Source of the DNA: Alphaproteobacteria bacterium
GTDB lineage: Bacteria; Pseudomonadota; Alphaproteobacteria; Puniceispirillales; Puniceispirillaceae
Reading direction: 5' to 3'
Length of the DNA stretch: 9,084 nt
Assembly (NCBI GenBank): GCA_011524805.1
Contig: WTJO01000217.1
Span: 1 to 9,084 of the forward strand
Part shown: in pieces, positions 1 through 6,690 of the stretch
How the letters are laid out: each line of letters opens with the position of its first letter
Position numbering within the stretch: the first letter of the stretch is position 1
Program-made: the position numbers and the translations under genes
The notes under the pieces: generated by a model
What the model was told of the DNA's origin: nothing
The model's input: the letters and a program-made list of their open reading frames with translations, nothing else
The model's database searches: none

Positions 1-896
1 GTTACAGGGGTAGCACTTTCAATTCTGAATTCATCGACAACATAGCCACAATTGCTGATATATTGCGCACCATTAATATCAAATACCTTGAACTGAACTG
101 ATATTGATGATGACCAGCTAGCATGGGTGGACCCCGGAAAGCTGACATTTGTGCCTGACAGGTTAAACATCGTGCCTGCACCGCTACCCCCGTTATAATC
201 AACCTGATAGGTCGCACGATTGCTAGAATTACCGTTGTCAACAACTTCAATCTCAAGTGTATCCGCACCGTTGCTATAGCCTGAATATGCCCCCATCTCG
301 CTACATGCATTTCCTGTCCCATCTGCTGTAGCAGGCGAATAATCAAACGCAAACACATAATCAGTGCCCGGCACAATGGTAAAATTTCGAATTGGCTCAT
401 GCTTATTGGCAAGATGCAGCACATTATTGCCGGCATTAATTGGCGCGGTGCTTACATCGGCTTCTGTAGCTAGGTCGTCATCTGTCCAGCTATTTGCGCT
501 TTCCGCCAGATCAAATCCGGGATCAGAGGCAAGATTTTCTGCAAATCCGACCATCAGCGTCTCGTCACTTTCAGTTACGCCGTCATTCACGGTGGAGACT
601 GTTAAATCTATTGATGTGCCCCCGGCTGCAATTTGCCGCCAGCCAAGCTGGCTTGGCACAATGGTATAATCTGCTGATGATGCGGTGACATTATTTGTCA
701 TTACCCGCACCTCGACACCGTCAGAAGGTGCGGTAAATCCAAGATTATAGGTAAATACGGCGTTATTGCCTTCGGCAACGGTTAAATCGCTCACCGTGCC
801 GGCTAGCAATTGGGCACCAAATCCTGTAATGCCAACGCATATCAATGCTGTTGCCAGTTTCTGGCGCAATGAAGATTTTAGCAGATAACGGCACAT
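1..896 (-). CDS. Secreted Calx-beta domain protein, N-terminal part (C-terminus beyond window)
   Basis: The minus strand is open from an ATG at 896 to the left edge: 298 codons with no stop, so the C-terminus is missing. Residues 1-32 look like a Sec signal peptide: a basic stretch (K7 to K13), a hydrophobic core (about 14-31) and a likely cut after LLA-32. Residues about 35-118 fit a Calx-beta domain: T-V-A-E-G at 39-43, S-A-D-Y-T at 74-78, and the acidic end N-D-G-V-T-E-S-D-E-T at 104-113, which usually binds calcium. Residues about 140-298 form a second beta-rich region with an F-A-F-D-Y strand (182-186) and two cysteines (C198, C283) that could form a disulfide; it may be a carbohydrate-binding-like sandwich, but I cannot name it. 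An in-frame ATG at 926 is an alternative start; neither has a good ribosome site. It is likely exported or on the cell surface. Binding partner unknown. Confidence 0.8.
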   Translation of the reverse strand, partial: MCRYLLKSSLRQKLATALICVGITGFGAQLLAGTVSDLTVAEGNNAVFTYNLGFTAPSDGVEVRVMTNNVTASSADYTIVPSQLGWRQIAAGGTSIDLTVSTVNDGVTESDETLMVGFAENLASDPGFDLAESANSWTDDDLATEADVSTAPINAGNNVLHLANKHEPIRNFTIVPGTDYVFAFDYSPATADGTGNACSEMGAYSGYSNGADTLEIEVVDNGNSSNRATYQVDYNGGSGAGTMFNLSGTNVSFPGSTHASWSSSISVQFKVFDINGAQYISNCGYVVDEFRIESATPV

Positions 897-945
897 TGGT
901 CTAACAGCCACCCTGAAACAATTCATCTAGCATACACAGCGTGTC

Positions 946-970
946 AACGGGTTAGGGTAAACGACCCGTT
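946..970. repeat. Inverted repeat, 7-bp stem with 11-nt loop
   Basis: AACGGGT (946-952) pairs perfectly with ACCCGTT (964-970). A T-rich run follows on the plus strand (971-981), so it loosely resembles a terminator, but no plus-strand gene inside the window ends just upstream. It overlaps the minus-strand TTGACA at 942-947, so an operator for the secreted protein gene is an alternative. Role unknown. Confidence 0.4.
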
Positions 971-1003
971 TAGTTTTGTTATTAAAAACTATTAACGCGC
1001 TGG

Positions 1004-1016
1004 TGTCACTGTGACA
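1004..1016. promoter_or_regulatory. Perfect 13-bp palindrome, candidate operator
   Basis: TGTCAC-T-GTGACA is a perfect dyad centred on base 1010. It ends one base before a candidate -35 box (TTGGCA, 1018-1023), a usual place for a repressor or activator to bind. The same TGACA half-site recurs at 1098-1102 and 1106-1110. The symmetry is visible; operator function is inference and no regulator is named. Confidence 0.35.
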
Positions 1017-1017
1017 A

Positions 1018-1046
1018 TTGGCATCGCGCCAACGGCATTTTTTTAT
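1018..1046 (+). promoter_or_regulatory. Candidate sigma-70 promoter for the ccm operon
   Basis: TTGGCA (1018-1023, five of six consensus bases) is followed after 17 bp by TTTTAT (1041-1046, four of six). This would start transcription near 1053 and leave a leader of about 85 nt before ccmE. A second, weaker option is TTGATT (1072-1077) with TATGAC (1096-1101) at 18-bp spacing. Neither is strong. Confidence 0.3.
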
Positions 1047-1138
1047 GCTATGAGAATATCACTGGCAGGGATTGATTTTTGCCCTGCTTGGCGAGTATGA
1101 CAAAATGACATTAGATAGGCAGAATAGTAGCTTGAACC

Positions 1139-1585
1139 ATGGTAGATATCGCTGCAACCCCCAGACGCCGGAGACTGGCCATTATCGCCCTATCAGGGGC
1201 TGTATTGACACTGGCATTATGGCTTGTGGCCAGCGCTTTACGAGATAATATTGTACTGTTTTTTACCCCTTCTGAGCTGACAGAAACCCATAAAAGCGCA
1301 AAAAGACTGCGTATTGGCGGGCTGGTCGAAGCAGGGTCTATCGAAATTTCTGGTACAAAGGCGCGCTTTGTGATTACAGATGAGACAGACTCTGTAGCCG
1401 TAGCTTATGATGGCGCCCTGCCTGATCTGTTCAGAGAAAATCAGGGCGTGATTACCGAAGGCAGCTTTCGTGATCAGCTATTTGTTGCAGATACCGTGCT
1501 TGCAAAACATGATGAAAATTACATGCCACGCGAAATAGCAGATAGCCTGAAAGAACAGGGTGTCTGGCAAGGTGAGGAGAAATAA
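1139..1585 (+). CDS. ccmE: Cytochrome c maturation heme chaperone CcmE
   Basis: CcmE is a membrane-anchored periplasmic chaperone that takes heme covalently from the CcmC/CcmABCD machinery and passes it to CcmF. The 148-residue protein has the usual family length. It has an R-R-R-R cluster (9-12), one membrane anchor (about 13-33) and the family stretch R-D-N-I-V-L-F-F-T-P-S (35-45). An OB-fold core follows, with L-P-D-L-F-R-E (94-100). The heme-attachment motif V-L-A-K-H-D-E-N-Y-M-P (120-130) is intact: His124 should bind the heme vinyl group and Tyr128 helps hold it. An in-frame TGA sits two codons upstream, so ATG 1139 is the first possible start, although it lacks a clear Shine-Dalgarno. 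It is the first gene of its operon and its stop overlaps the ccmF start by one base (TAATG). The identification is very secure. Confidence 0.97.
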   Translation: MVDIAATPRRRRLAIIALSGAVLTLALWLVASALRDNIVLFFTPSELTETHKSAKRLRIGGLVEAGSIEISGTKARFVITDETDSVAVAYDGALPDLFRENQGVITEGSFRDQLFVADTVLAKHDENYMPREIADSLKEQGVWQGEEK

Positions 1586-3558
1586 TGCTGGCCTTTGCTG
1601 AAATTGGCCATCTGGCCCTGTTTATCGCCCTGATCTGCAGTATATGTCAGACTGGTCTGCCTGTCTTCGGGCTAGCTGGCAGATATAGCCATAGCCAGTT
1701 TCTGGCGATATCGCGTCTGCTTCAACTGCTTGCCACATTGCTGGTAATATTCAGCTTTTCTGCCCTGATATACAGCTTTATCGTCTCTGATTTTTCGATG
1801 GCACTGGTGGCCTCACATTCACATTCAGCCAAACCGCTAATTTATAAAATTTCGGGAAGCTGGGGCAATCATGAAGGCTCGCTGTTATTATGGATTGTGA
1901 TTCTTGTGCTGTTTGGCGGGCTATTTGCGGCAACTAGCAAACATCTGCCAGACCGCTTTTCGTTGCTCACCTTGTCTGTTCAGGCATCCGTCACTGCCAG
2001 CTTTCTGGCCTTTAGCCTGTTTACCTCTTCTCCGTTTGAGCGGCTGGACATCGCCCCACTTGATGGCAGAGGGCTAAACCCTGTGCTTCAGGATATTGGC
2101 CTCGCCCTGCATCCACCAATGCTATATCTGGGCTATGTCGGGCTGTCGCTTGCTTTTTCAATGGCAGTGGCAGGGCTGATTGAGGGCAATATATCACGCC
2201 AGTGGGGGCAATGGGTGCGCCCGTGGGCATTATCTGCGTGGTGTGCGCTTACGCTTGGCATTGCGCTTGGCAGTTGGTGGGCTTATTATGAGCTAGGCTG
2301 GGGCGGCTGGTGGTTCTGGGATCCTGTTGAAAATGCGTCATTGATGCCATGGCTAGCCGCAACTGCCCTTATTCATTCTGCGCTAGTGGTTGAGAAAAGA
2401 GGTCAGTTGAAAAGCTGGACCATATTGCTGGCCATTCTGGCCTTCTCGCTGTCACTTGTTGGCACATTCATTGTCAGATCAGGCCTGCTAACCTCGGTGC
2501 ATAGCTTTGCGTCCGACCCGTCACGCGGAGTGTTTATCCTGTGTATTCTGCTTGTGGCAACCGGCCTGCCTTTGCTGCTATTTGCGTGGCGTGGCCCCAC
2601 ATTGAGCACACGCTCGGATGCCGGTTTCATAAGTCGTGATACTGCGCTGATTATCAATAATATCATTCTGGTGATGGCAACAGCCATTGTGCTGATAGGC
2701 ACGTTTTATCCGCTTGGTCTGGAGCTGGCAGTTGGCCAGCGTATTACCGTAGGGCCACCCTATTTTGATGCGACTTTCAATCCTGTGATGGCAGTCGCGC
2801 TGATCGGTATGGCCATCGCACCTGTAACCATGTGGAAATCCGGTATGCTGGCACATGCCAGAGTTGCCCTGATCGTGGCAGCGATTGGCGCTGTTGTGGC
2901 GGTGGCGATTGGCGGTGGTGCCGGCGTAGCAGACAATGCAGCCGCAATGGCAGGGCTGGCGCTACTTGGCTGGCTTGGATTCGGGGTGCTGGCAGATATG
3001 CAAAAGCGGCTGAAATTCCACCAGCCTGCCTCAATTCTGGCTAGAATAGGCAAACTTGACGGGGCTATCTGGGGGGTATGGCTAGGTCATCTTGGCATGG
3101 CGGTGTTTATGCTGGGCGCACTTGGTGACGGGCTGGGCAGGCAGGAGCAGACAATCAGAGCTAGCGCAGGCGATGTGATTATGCTGTCAGACAGGCAATA
3201 TCGCTTTATCGAGATGCAGCAAAATCAGGGGCCAAACTACACCACCCGCACCGCCTTGCTGGCACTTGAAGAGCTGGATGGCACTCTGCTTGGCTATATG
3301 CGACCTGAAACACGGTTCTATCCTGCCGAACGGCAGACCACAACCGAGGCTGCGATCCGGCCGCGCATATCGGGAGATGATTATGCTGTGCTAGCTGATG
3401 GTGATGATGAGATAGGTTACAGCCTTAGGCTATATCATAAACCTTTTGTTAGCTGGATTTGGGGCGGGGCTGTAATTATGGCGATTGGCGGGCTGATTGC
3501 GCTATCTGCCCGCACCACAGCACGGCGCACATCAACTAATATAAAACAGACGAGCTGA
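1585..3558 (+). CDS. ccmF: Heme lyase subunit CcmF
   Basis: CcmF is the large integral membrane protein that takes heme from holo-CcmE and, with CcmH/CcmI, attaches it to the CXXCH cysteines of apocytochrome c on the periplasmic side. At 657 residues it has the family's normal size. It is full of hydrophobic segments and carries the tryptophan-rich heme-handling motif W-G-G-W-W-F-W-D-P-V-E-N (239-250). The four conserved heme-ligand histidines are present: H176 (in H-P-P-M-L), H264, H306 (in V-H-S-F-A-S-D-P) and H502, matching E. coli H173, H261, H303 and H491 by my alignment. A long periplasmic domain (about 520-620) precedes the last membrane segment (about 622-642). A strong GAGGAG (1574-1579) lies upstream of the ATG, inside the end of ccmE. 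The start overlaps the ccmE stop by one base, indicating translational coupling. Confidence 0.97.
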   Translation: MLAFAEIGHLALFIALICSICQTGLPVFGLAGRYSHSQFLAISRLLQLLATLLVIFSFSALIYSFIVSDFSMALVASHSHSAKPLIYKISGSWGNHEGSLLLWIVILVLFGGLFAATSKHLPDRFSLLTLSVQASVTASFLAFSLFTSSPFERLDIAPLDGRGLNPVLQDIGLALHPPMLYLGYVGLSLAFSMAVAGLIEGNISRQWGQWVRPWALSAWCALTLGIALGSWWAYYELGWGGWWFWDPVENASLMPWLAATALIHSALVVEKRGQLKSWTILLAILAFSLSLVGTFIVRSGLLTSVHSFASDPSRGVFILCILLVATGLPLLLFAWRGPTLSTRSDAGFISRDTALIINNIILVMATAIVLIGTFYPLGLELAVGQRITVGPPYFDATFNPVMAVALIGMAIAPVTMWKSGMLAHARVALIVAAIGAVVAVAIGGGAGVADNAAAMAGLALLGWLGFGVLADMQKRLKFHQPASILARIGKLDGAIWGVWLGHLGMAVFMLGALGDGLGRQEQTIRASAGDVIMLSDRQYRFIEMQQNQGPNYTTRTALLALEELDGTLLGYMRPETRFYPAERQTTTEAAIRPRISGDDYAVLADGDDEIGYSLRLYHKPFVSWIWGGAVIMAIGGLIALSARTTARRTSTNIKQTS

Positions 3559-3560
3559 CG

Positions 3561-4115
3561 ATGGCACGCATATCCGCCCGCACCCTGTTTTTACTGCCTG
3601 TTGCCGGCTTTGTTGTGCTTGGCATTATCTTTACAATTGCGCTGATGACCAATTTATCCGGTACAGCAAAAATTGACCCCCTACCGTCTATTCTAGCCGG
3701 AAAGCCGGCACCCGAACTGCCATCACAGCGTCTTGAGGGCACTGGTGCAGATATGTCTGATCCGCTATCTGCCTATGCCGGCCGGCCAGTGCTGATTAAT
3801 TTTATGGCGAGCTGGTGTGCGCCATGCAGGGCAGAAATACCGGCACTTGAAACATTGTCTGACGAGCTGGTGATTATCGCCATTGCCTATAAGGACAAGG
3901 AAGCAGATTTGCGGCAGTTTCTGGATGAATATGGCAACCCCTATGCCTCTGTCTGGATGGATACAGACGGGGCGATTGGCCGGAGATGGGGCATTTACGG
4001 TGTGCCTGAAAGTTTTCTGATAGATGGCGATGGCATTGTCAGATTACGCCATGCAGGGCCGGTATTTTCAGATGTGATTAATGATATTCTGATCCCTGCG
4101 CTGGAGCAGATGTGA
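3561..4115 (+). CDS. ccmG: Thiol:disulfide interchange protein CcmG (DsbE)
   Basis: CcmG is a membrane-tethered periplasmic thioredoxin-like protein. It keeps the apocytochrome CXXCH or the CcmH cysteines reduced, using electrons from CcdA or DsbD. The 184 residues include one N-terminal membrane anchor (about 8-30) and a thioredoxin fold with the active site W-C-A-P-C (85-89; Cys86 and Cys89). Upstream of it is V-L-I-N-F-M-A-S (77-84), and the cis-proline loop is G-V-P-E-S-F-L-I-D (147-155). The Glu in the G-V-P-E loop is typical of CcmG rather than general thioredoxins. It starts two bases after the ccmF stop, and its stop overlaps the next start (TGATG). Its place between ccmF and ccmH supports the assignment. 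Confidence 0.95.
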   Translation: MARISARTLFLLPVAGFVVLGIIFTIALMTNLSGTAKIDPLPSILAGKPAPELPSQRLEGTGADMSDPLSAYAGRPVLINFMASWCAPCRAEIPALETLSDELVIIAIAYKDKEADLRQFLDEYGNPYASVWMDTDGAIGRRWGIYGVPESFLIDGDGIVRLRHAGPVFSDVINDILIPALEQM

Positions 4116-5758
4116 TGGCTGGCGCGCAGAGAATATTCCGATCAACTGTGATGGCCATATCGCTGTTGATGATGATGCTTGCTGCCCCGCCTCTTTATGC
4201 TATCAGCCCAGAAGAACAGCTATCTGACCCTGTGCTGGAAGAGCGGGCACGCGCACTATCAGGCCAGTTGCGATGTCTTGTCTGTCAGAATCAGTCGATT
4301 GAAGATTCTGATGCAGAACTGGCAGTAGATTTACGATATGAGGTCAGGCGCCAGCTTGTTGAGGGCAAGTCCGATGCAGTTATTCTGGATGGATTGCGCA
4401 ACAGATATGGCGACTATATCCTGCTTAATCCGCCAGTGACAGCCACAACCTATCTGTTATGGGGTGCGCCTATTCTGATTGTGCTGTTTGGCTGTGGCCT
4501 GTTATGGGTTTATCGCCGCTCATCTGCCGGCACAGATAATGCCCGCACCATGGAAACGCTATCAGAACAGATGTCCAACCGTGATAAACCAGCACAGATA
4601 GATAGTGCTGATGATGCACCATCAATTGTGATGGTTGGCGGGCTGATAGTGCTGATTACCATTATCGCCACCACCCTATATAGCCAGTTTGGCAGTCCCG
4701 AACTGCCTGCCAGACCGCTTGACGGGCGGGCGGATGAAATTGCCAGCACCAGACAGGCTGAATTACAGCAACGCACTGCCTTGCAGGACGCGCTTGATAA
4801 CGCCAGAGCAGAAGCAGCAGCAGCGCCTGATTCGGTTGATTCATGGCTGAAGCTGGCAATGGCGGCGGCGCGGGCAGAAGCATTTGATACCGAAATTTCC
4901 GCGCTAAAAACAGCACTTGCGATGACAGATGACAATATTGCGGTGAAATCTATGCTTGCCGAGGCAATGGCACGCAAGGCAGACGGGCTGATAACCCTGC
5001 CAGTGAGGACATTGATAGATGAGGTGCTGACAGAACAGCCAGATGAGCCGCGCGCATTATATCTCTCAGGCCTTGCCGCCTTTCAGGATGAAGCCTATCC
5101 GCTAGCCATACAGAGATGGCAGAGATTACGGCAAATCTCATCTGCTGATGCGCCATGGATTGCAATGATAGACCAAAATCTGAAACAGGCAGCAGAGGCT
5201 GGCGGCATAACCCTGCCAACACGGCAGGCCGAAGATAAAGAGGCGTCTCGAACCAGCGCACCATTTCTGACCGCAGAGCAGATTGAGGCTGTACAGTCCA
5301 TGTCTGCTGAAGATCAGCAGGCCTTTATTCTGGATATGACAGACAGGCTTGAAGACAGGCTGAAACAAGCACCTGATGACAAAGCGGGCTGGCAACAGCT
5401 TATCAGAGCGCGCCAGCAGCTTGGCGACAATGAGGCAATGTTGCGGGCATTGACAGGTGCGGCAGACGCAGATGCAGATAATCCTGATGCCCAGCTTGCC
5501 ATTCTGGAATTTCTGCTTGGGGCACGCCTGATAGCAGATAATCTTGTACTGGCAGAAGAGTCGCTTGATGCCTTTCGGCAGCTGGCACCTGACAGGCTGG
5601 AAGGGCTGTTTTTTGCAGGGCAGCTGGCGCAGATAAAGGGTAATATCGAACAGGCAGCAGGATACTGGCAAAGCCTGATAGATAAGCTAGAAGGTGATAA
5701 CCAGCTTCGGCCACTTATGGAAAAACGGCTAGAGGCACTGAGGTTGGGTGCAAAATGA
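4115..5758 (+). CDS. ccmH: Fused CcmH-CcmI cytochrome c maturation protein
   Basis: This 547-residue protein joins two functions that are separate genes in many alphaproteobacteria (CcmH/CycL and CcmI/CycH). Residues about 1-28 are a signal peptide ending A-P-P-L-Y-A. The CcmH part follows, with the redox motif L-R-C-L-V-C-Q-N-Q (51-59; Cys54, Cys57) and a membrane helix (about 113-133). After a polar linker a second membrane helix (about 169-189) begins the CcmI part. Two blocks of TPR-like helices follow (about 238-360 and 400-540), the second starting M-S-A-E-D-Q-Q-A-F. The CcmH part reduces the apocytochrome thiols; the CcmI part binds the apocytochrome C-terminus. E. coli CcmH is also such a fusion but only about 350 residues, so the second TPR block is extra relative to it. 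ATG 4115 overlaps the ccmG stop and has GGAG eight bases upstream; a GTG at 4112 is an alternative start. Confidence 0.93.
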   Translation: MAGAQRIFRSTVMAISLLMMMLAAPPLYAISPEEQLSDPVLEERARALSGQLRCLVCQNQSIEDSDAELAVDLRYEVRRQLVEGKSDAVILDGLRNRYGDYILLNPPVTATTYLLWGAPILIVLFGCGLLWVYRRSSAGTDNARTMETLSEQMSNRDKPAQIDSADDAPSIVMVGGLIVLITIIATTLYSQFGSPELPARPLDGRADEIASTRQAELQQRTALQDALDNARAEAAAAPDSVDSWLKLAMAAARAEAFDTEISALKTALAMTDDNIAVKSMLAEAMARKADGLITLPVRTLIDEVLTEQPDEPRALYLSGLAAFQDEAYPLAIQRWQRLRQISSADAPWIAMIDQNLKQAAEAGGITLPTRQAEDKEASRTSAPFLTAEQIEAVQSMSAEDQQAFILDMTDRLEDRLKQAPDDKAGWQQLIRARQQLGDNEAMLRALTGAADADADNPDAQLAILEFLLGARLIADNLVLAEESLDAFRQLAPDRLEGLFFAGQLAQIKGNIEQAAGYWQSLIDKLEGDNQLRPLMEKRLEALRLGAK

Positions 5759-6639
5759 ACCAAAACCCAAACAACAGCATAATGGTTGTTGGTGGCGCGA
5801 ATATTGATATTCTAGCGCATCAGCATGTATCGGGAGAGCCAGATTCCCACCCGGGGGAGATAAGCCTGTCCGCAGGCGGGGTGGGCAGGAATATCGCCGA
5901 AAATCTTGCACGGCTAGGCCAGCCTGTCTGCTTTATTACCTGTTTTGGTGATGATGAGTTTGCAGGCCAGCTTAGACAGAGTCTGTCAGTGCCGCAGGTT
6001 GATCTTGGCTATGCCCAGACGCTGGAAGGTCATCGTTCGGACAGCTATCTCTGTGTGCATGATACAAATGGCGAGATGGTGACGGCCGTTAATCATATGC
6101 CGCTTATTGACAGAATCACTGCCGAAATGCTGACACCATATAGGCAGAGATTGCGTGCAGCGCGCCTGATTATCGTAGACTGTAATCTGCCGGCAGAGAC
6201 GCTGTCATGGCTTGCCGGCCTTGATGTGCCGATGGCTGTAGATGCTGTCTCATCTGCCAAGGCAGACAGGCTATCCCCGCTTGTAGGCAAAATTAACATT
6301 ATAAAATGCACCTATGCAGAGGCCGCCAAAATAACAGGCCGCACAGACAACCCCGATATGCTGGCACGCGCCCTTTGCACAGAACATACAGATATTGTGC
6401 TGATGAGCATGGGGGCAGAGCCAATGCTTCTTGCCACCGCCTCTGAGGTCATGAGATTCACCCCGCCCCCTGCCGAGATTATTTCTGTTACAGGGGCTGG
6501 TGATGCGCTATTTGCCAGCTTTATCCACCACCATCTCTCAGGCAAATCCATCACCTTTTGTGCCGAAGCAGGATTGCGGGCGGCGGCTATCACCATGGGA
6601 TGCCGGCAGGCGGTTCATCCAGAAATTGCCAGCCTATGA
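5755..6639 (+). CDS. psuK: Pseudouridine kinase PsuK (PfkB family)
   Basis: PsuK phosphorylates pseudouridine to pseudouridine 5'-phosphate in the cytoplasm, the first step of pseudouridine breakdown. The 294 residues show the PfkB ribokinase fold: an N-terminal V-V-G-G-A-N-I-D substrate loop (11-18), the G-G-V-G-R-N-I-A-E-N-L signature (41-51), and the C-terminal T-G-A-G-D motif (246-250) with catalytic Asp250. PsuK-like features include N-G-E-M-V-T-A-V-N (105-113), I-T-A-E-M-L (121-126) and V-D-C-N-L (141-145). The adjacent psuG strongly supports this over a generic sugar kinase. The usual N-x-x-E motif of PfkB kinases reads T186-Y-A-E189 here, so Asn is replaced. The start codon overlaps the ccmHI stop (ATGA), implying coupling to the ccm operon. 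Confidence 0.9.
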   Translation: MNQNPNNSIMVVGGANIDILAHQHVSGEPDSHPGEISLSAGGVGRNIAENLARLGQPVCFITCFGDDEFAGQLRQSLSVPQVDLGYAQTLEGHRSDSYLCVHDTNGEMVTAVNHMPLIDRITAEMLTPYRQRLRAARLIIVDCNLPAETLSWLAGLDVPMAVDAVSSAKADRLSPLVGKINIIKCTYAEAAKITGRTDNPDMLARALCTEHTDIVLMSMGAEPMLLATASEVMRFTPPPAEIISVTGAGDALFASFIHHHLSGKSITFCAEAGLRAAAITMGCRQAVHPEIASL

Positions 6640-6690
6640 TAGAGGCGCCTATGCTAGCGTGCTATGATCGAATAATGCAGGATAAAAATT

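Larger units (their letters stand above)
897..1138. promoter_or_regulatory. Divergent intergenic region between the secreted protein gene and ccmE
   Basis: This 242-bp non-coding gap separates two divergently transcribed genes and must hold promoters for both. It contains a 7-bp stem inverted repeat (946-970), a 13-bp perfect palindrome (1004-1016), a short inverted repeat TTGGC/GCCAA (1018-1022 and 1028-1032), a GCAGGG/CCCTGC inverted repeat (1065-1070 and 1082-1087), and a direct repeat TGACA-AAA-TGACA (1098-1110). On the minus strand a perfect TTGACA lies at 947-942, but no convincing -10 box follows it at 16-18 bp. I see no small gene or tRNA here. Confidence 0.6.

Noticed and set aside
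2..436. Minus-strand open frame of 144 codons beginning near 436
   Set aside because: It is a shadow of the longer frame 1-896, which has a signal peptide, Calx-beta motifs and continuous coding character; the shadow has no recognisable domain.
946..981. Rho-independent terminator on the plus strand
   Set aside because: The 7-bp stem and interrupted T-run fit loosely, but no plus-strand gene ends upstream of it; kept only as an inverted repeat.
4510..4977. Minus-strand open frame of 155 codons inside ccmHI
   Set aside because: Its Ala/Ser-rich composition is what the reverse strand of the Ala- and Glu-rich linker and TPR region would give; no domain is seen.
5138..5671. Minus-strand open frame of 177 codons inside ccmHI
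   Set aside because: It is antisense to a well-supported TPR region, is rich in Cys and has no family motif; best explained as a shadow of the opposite strand.
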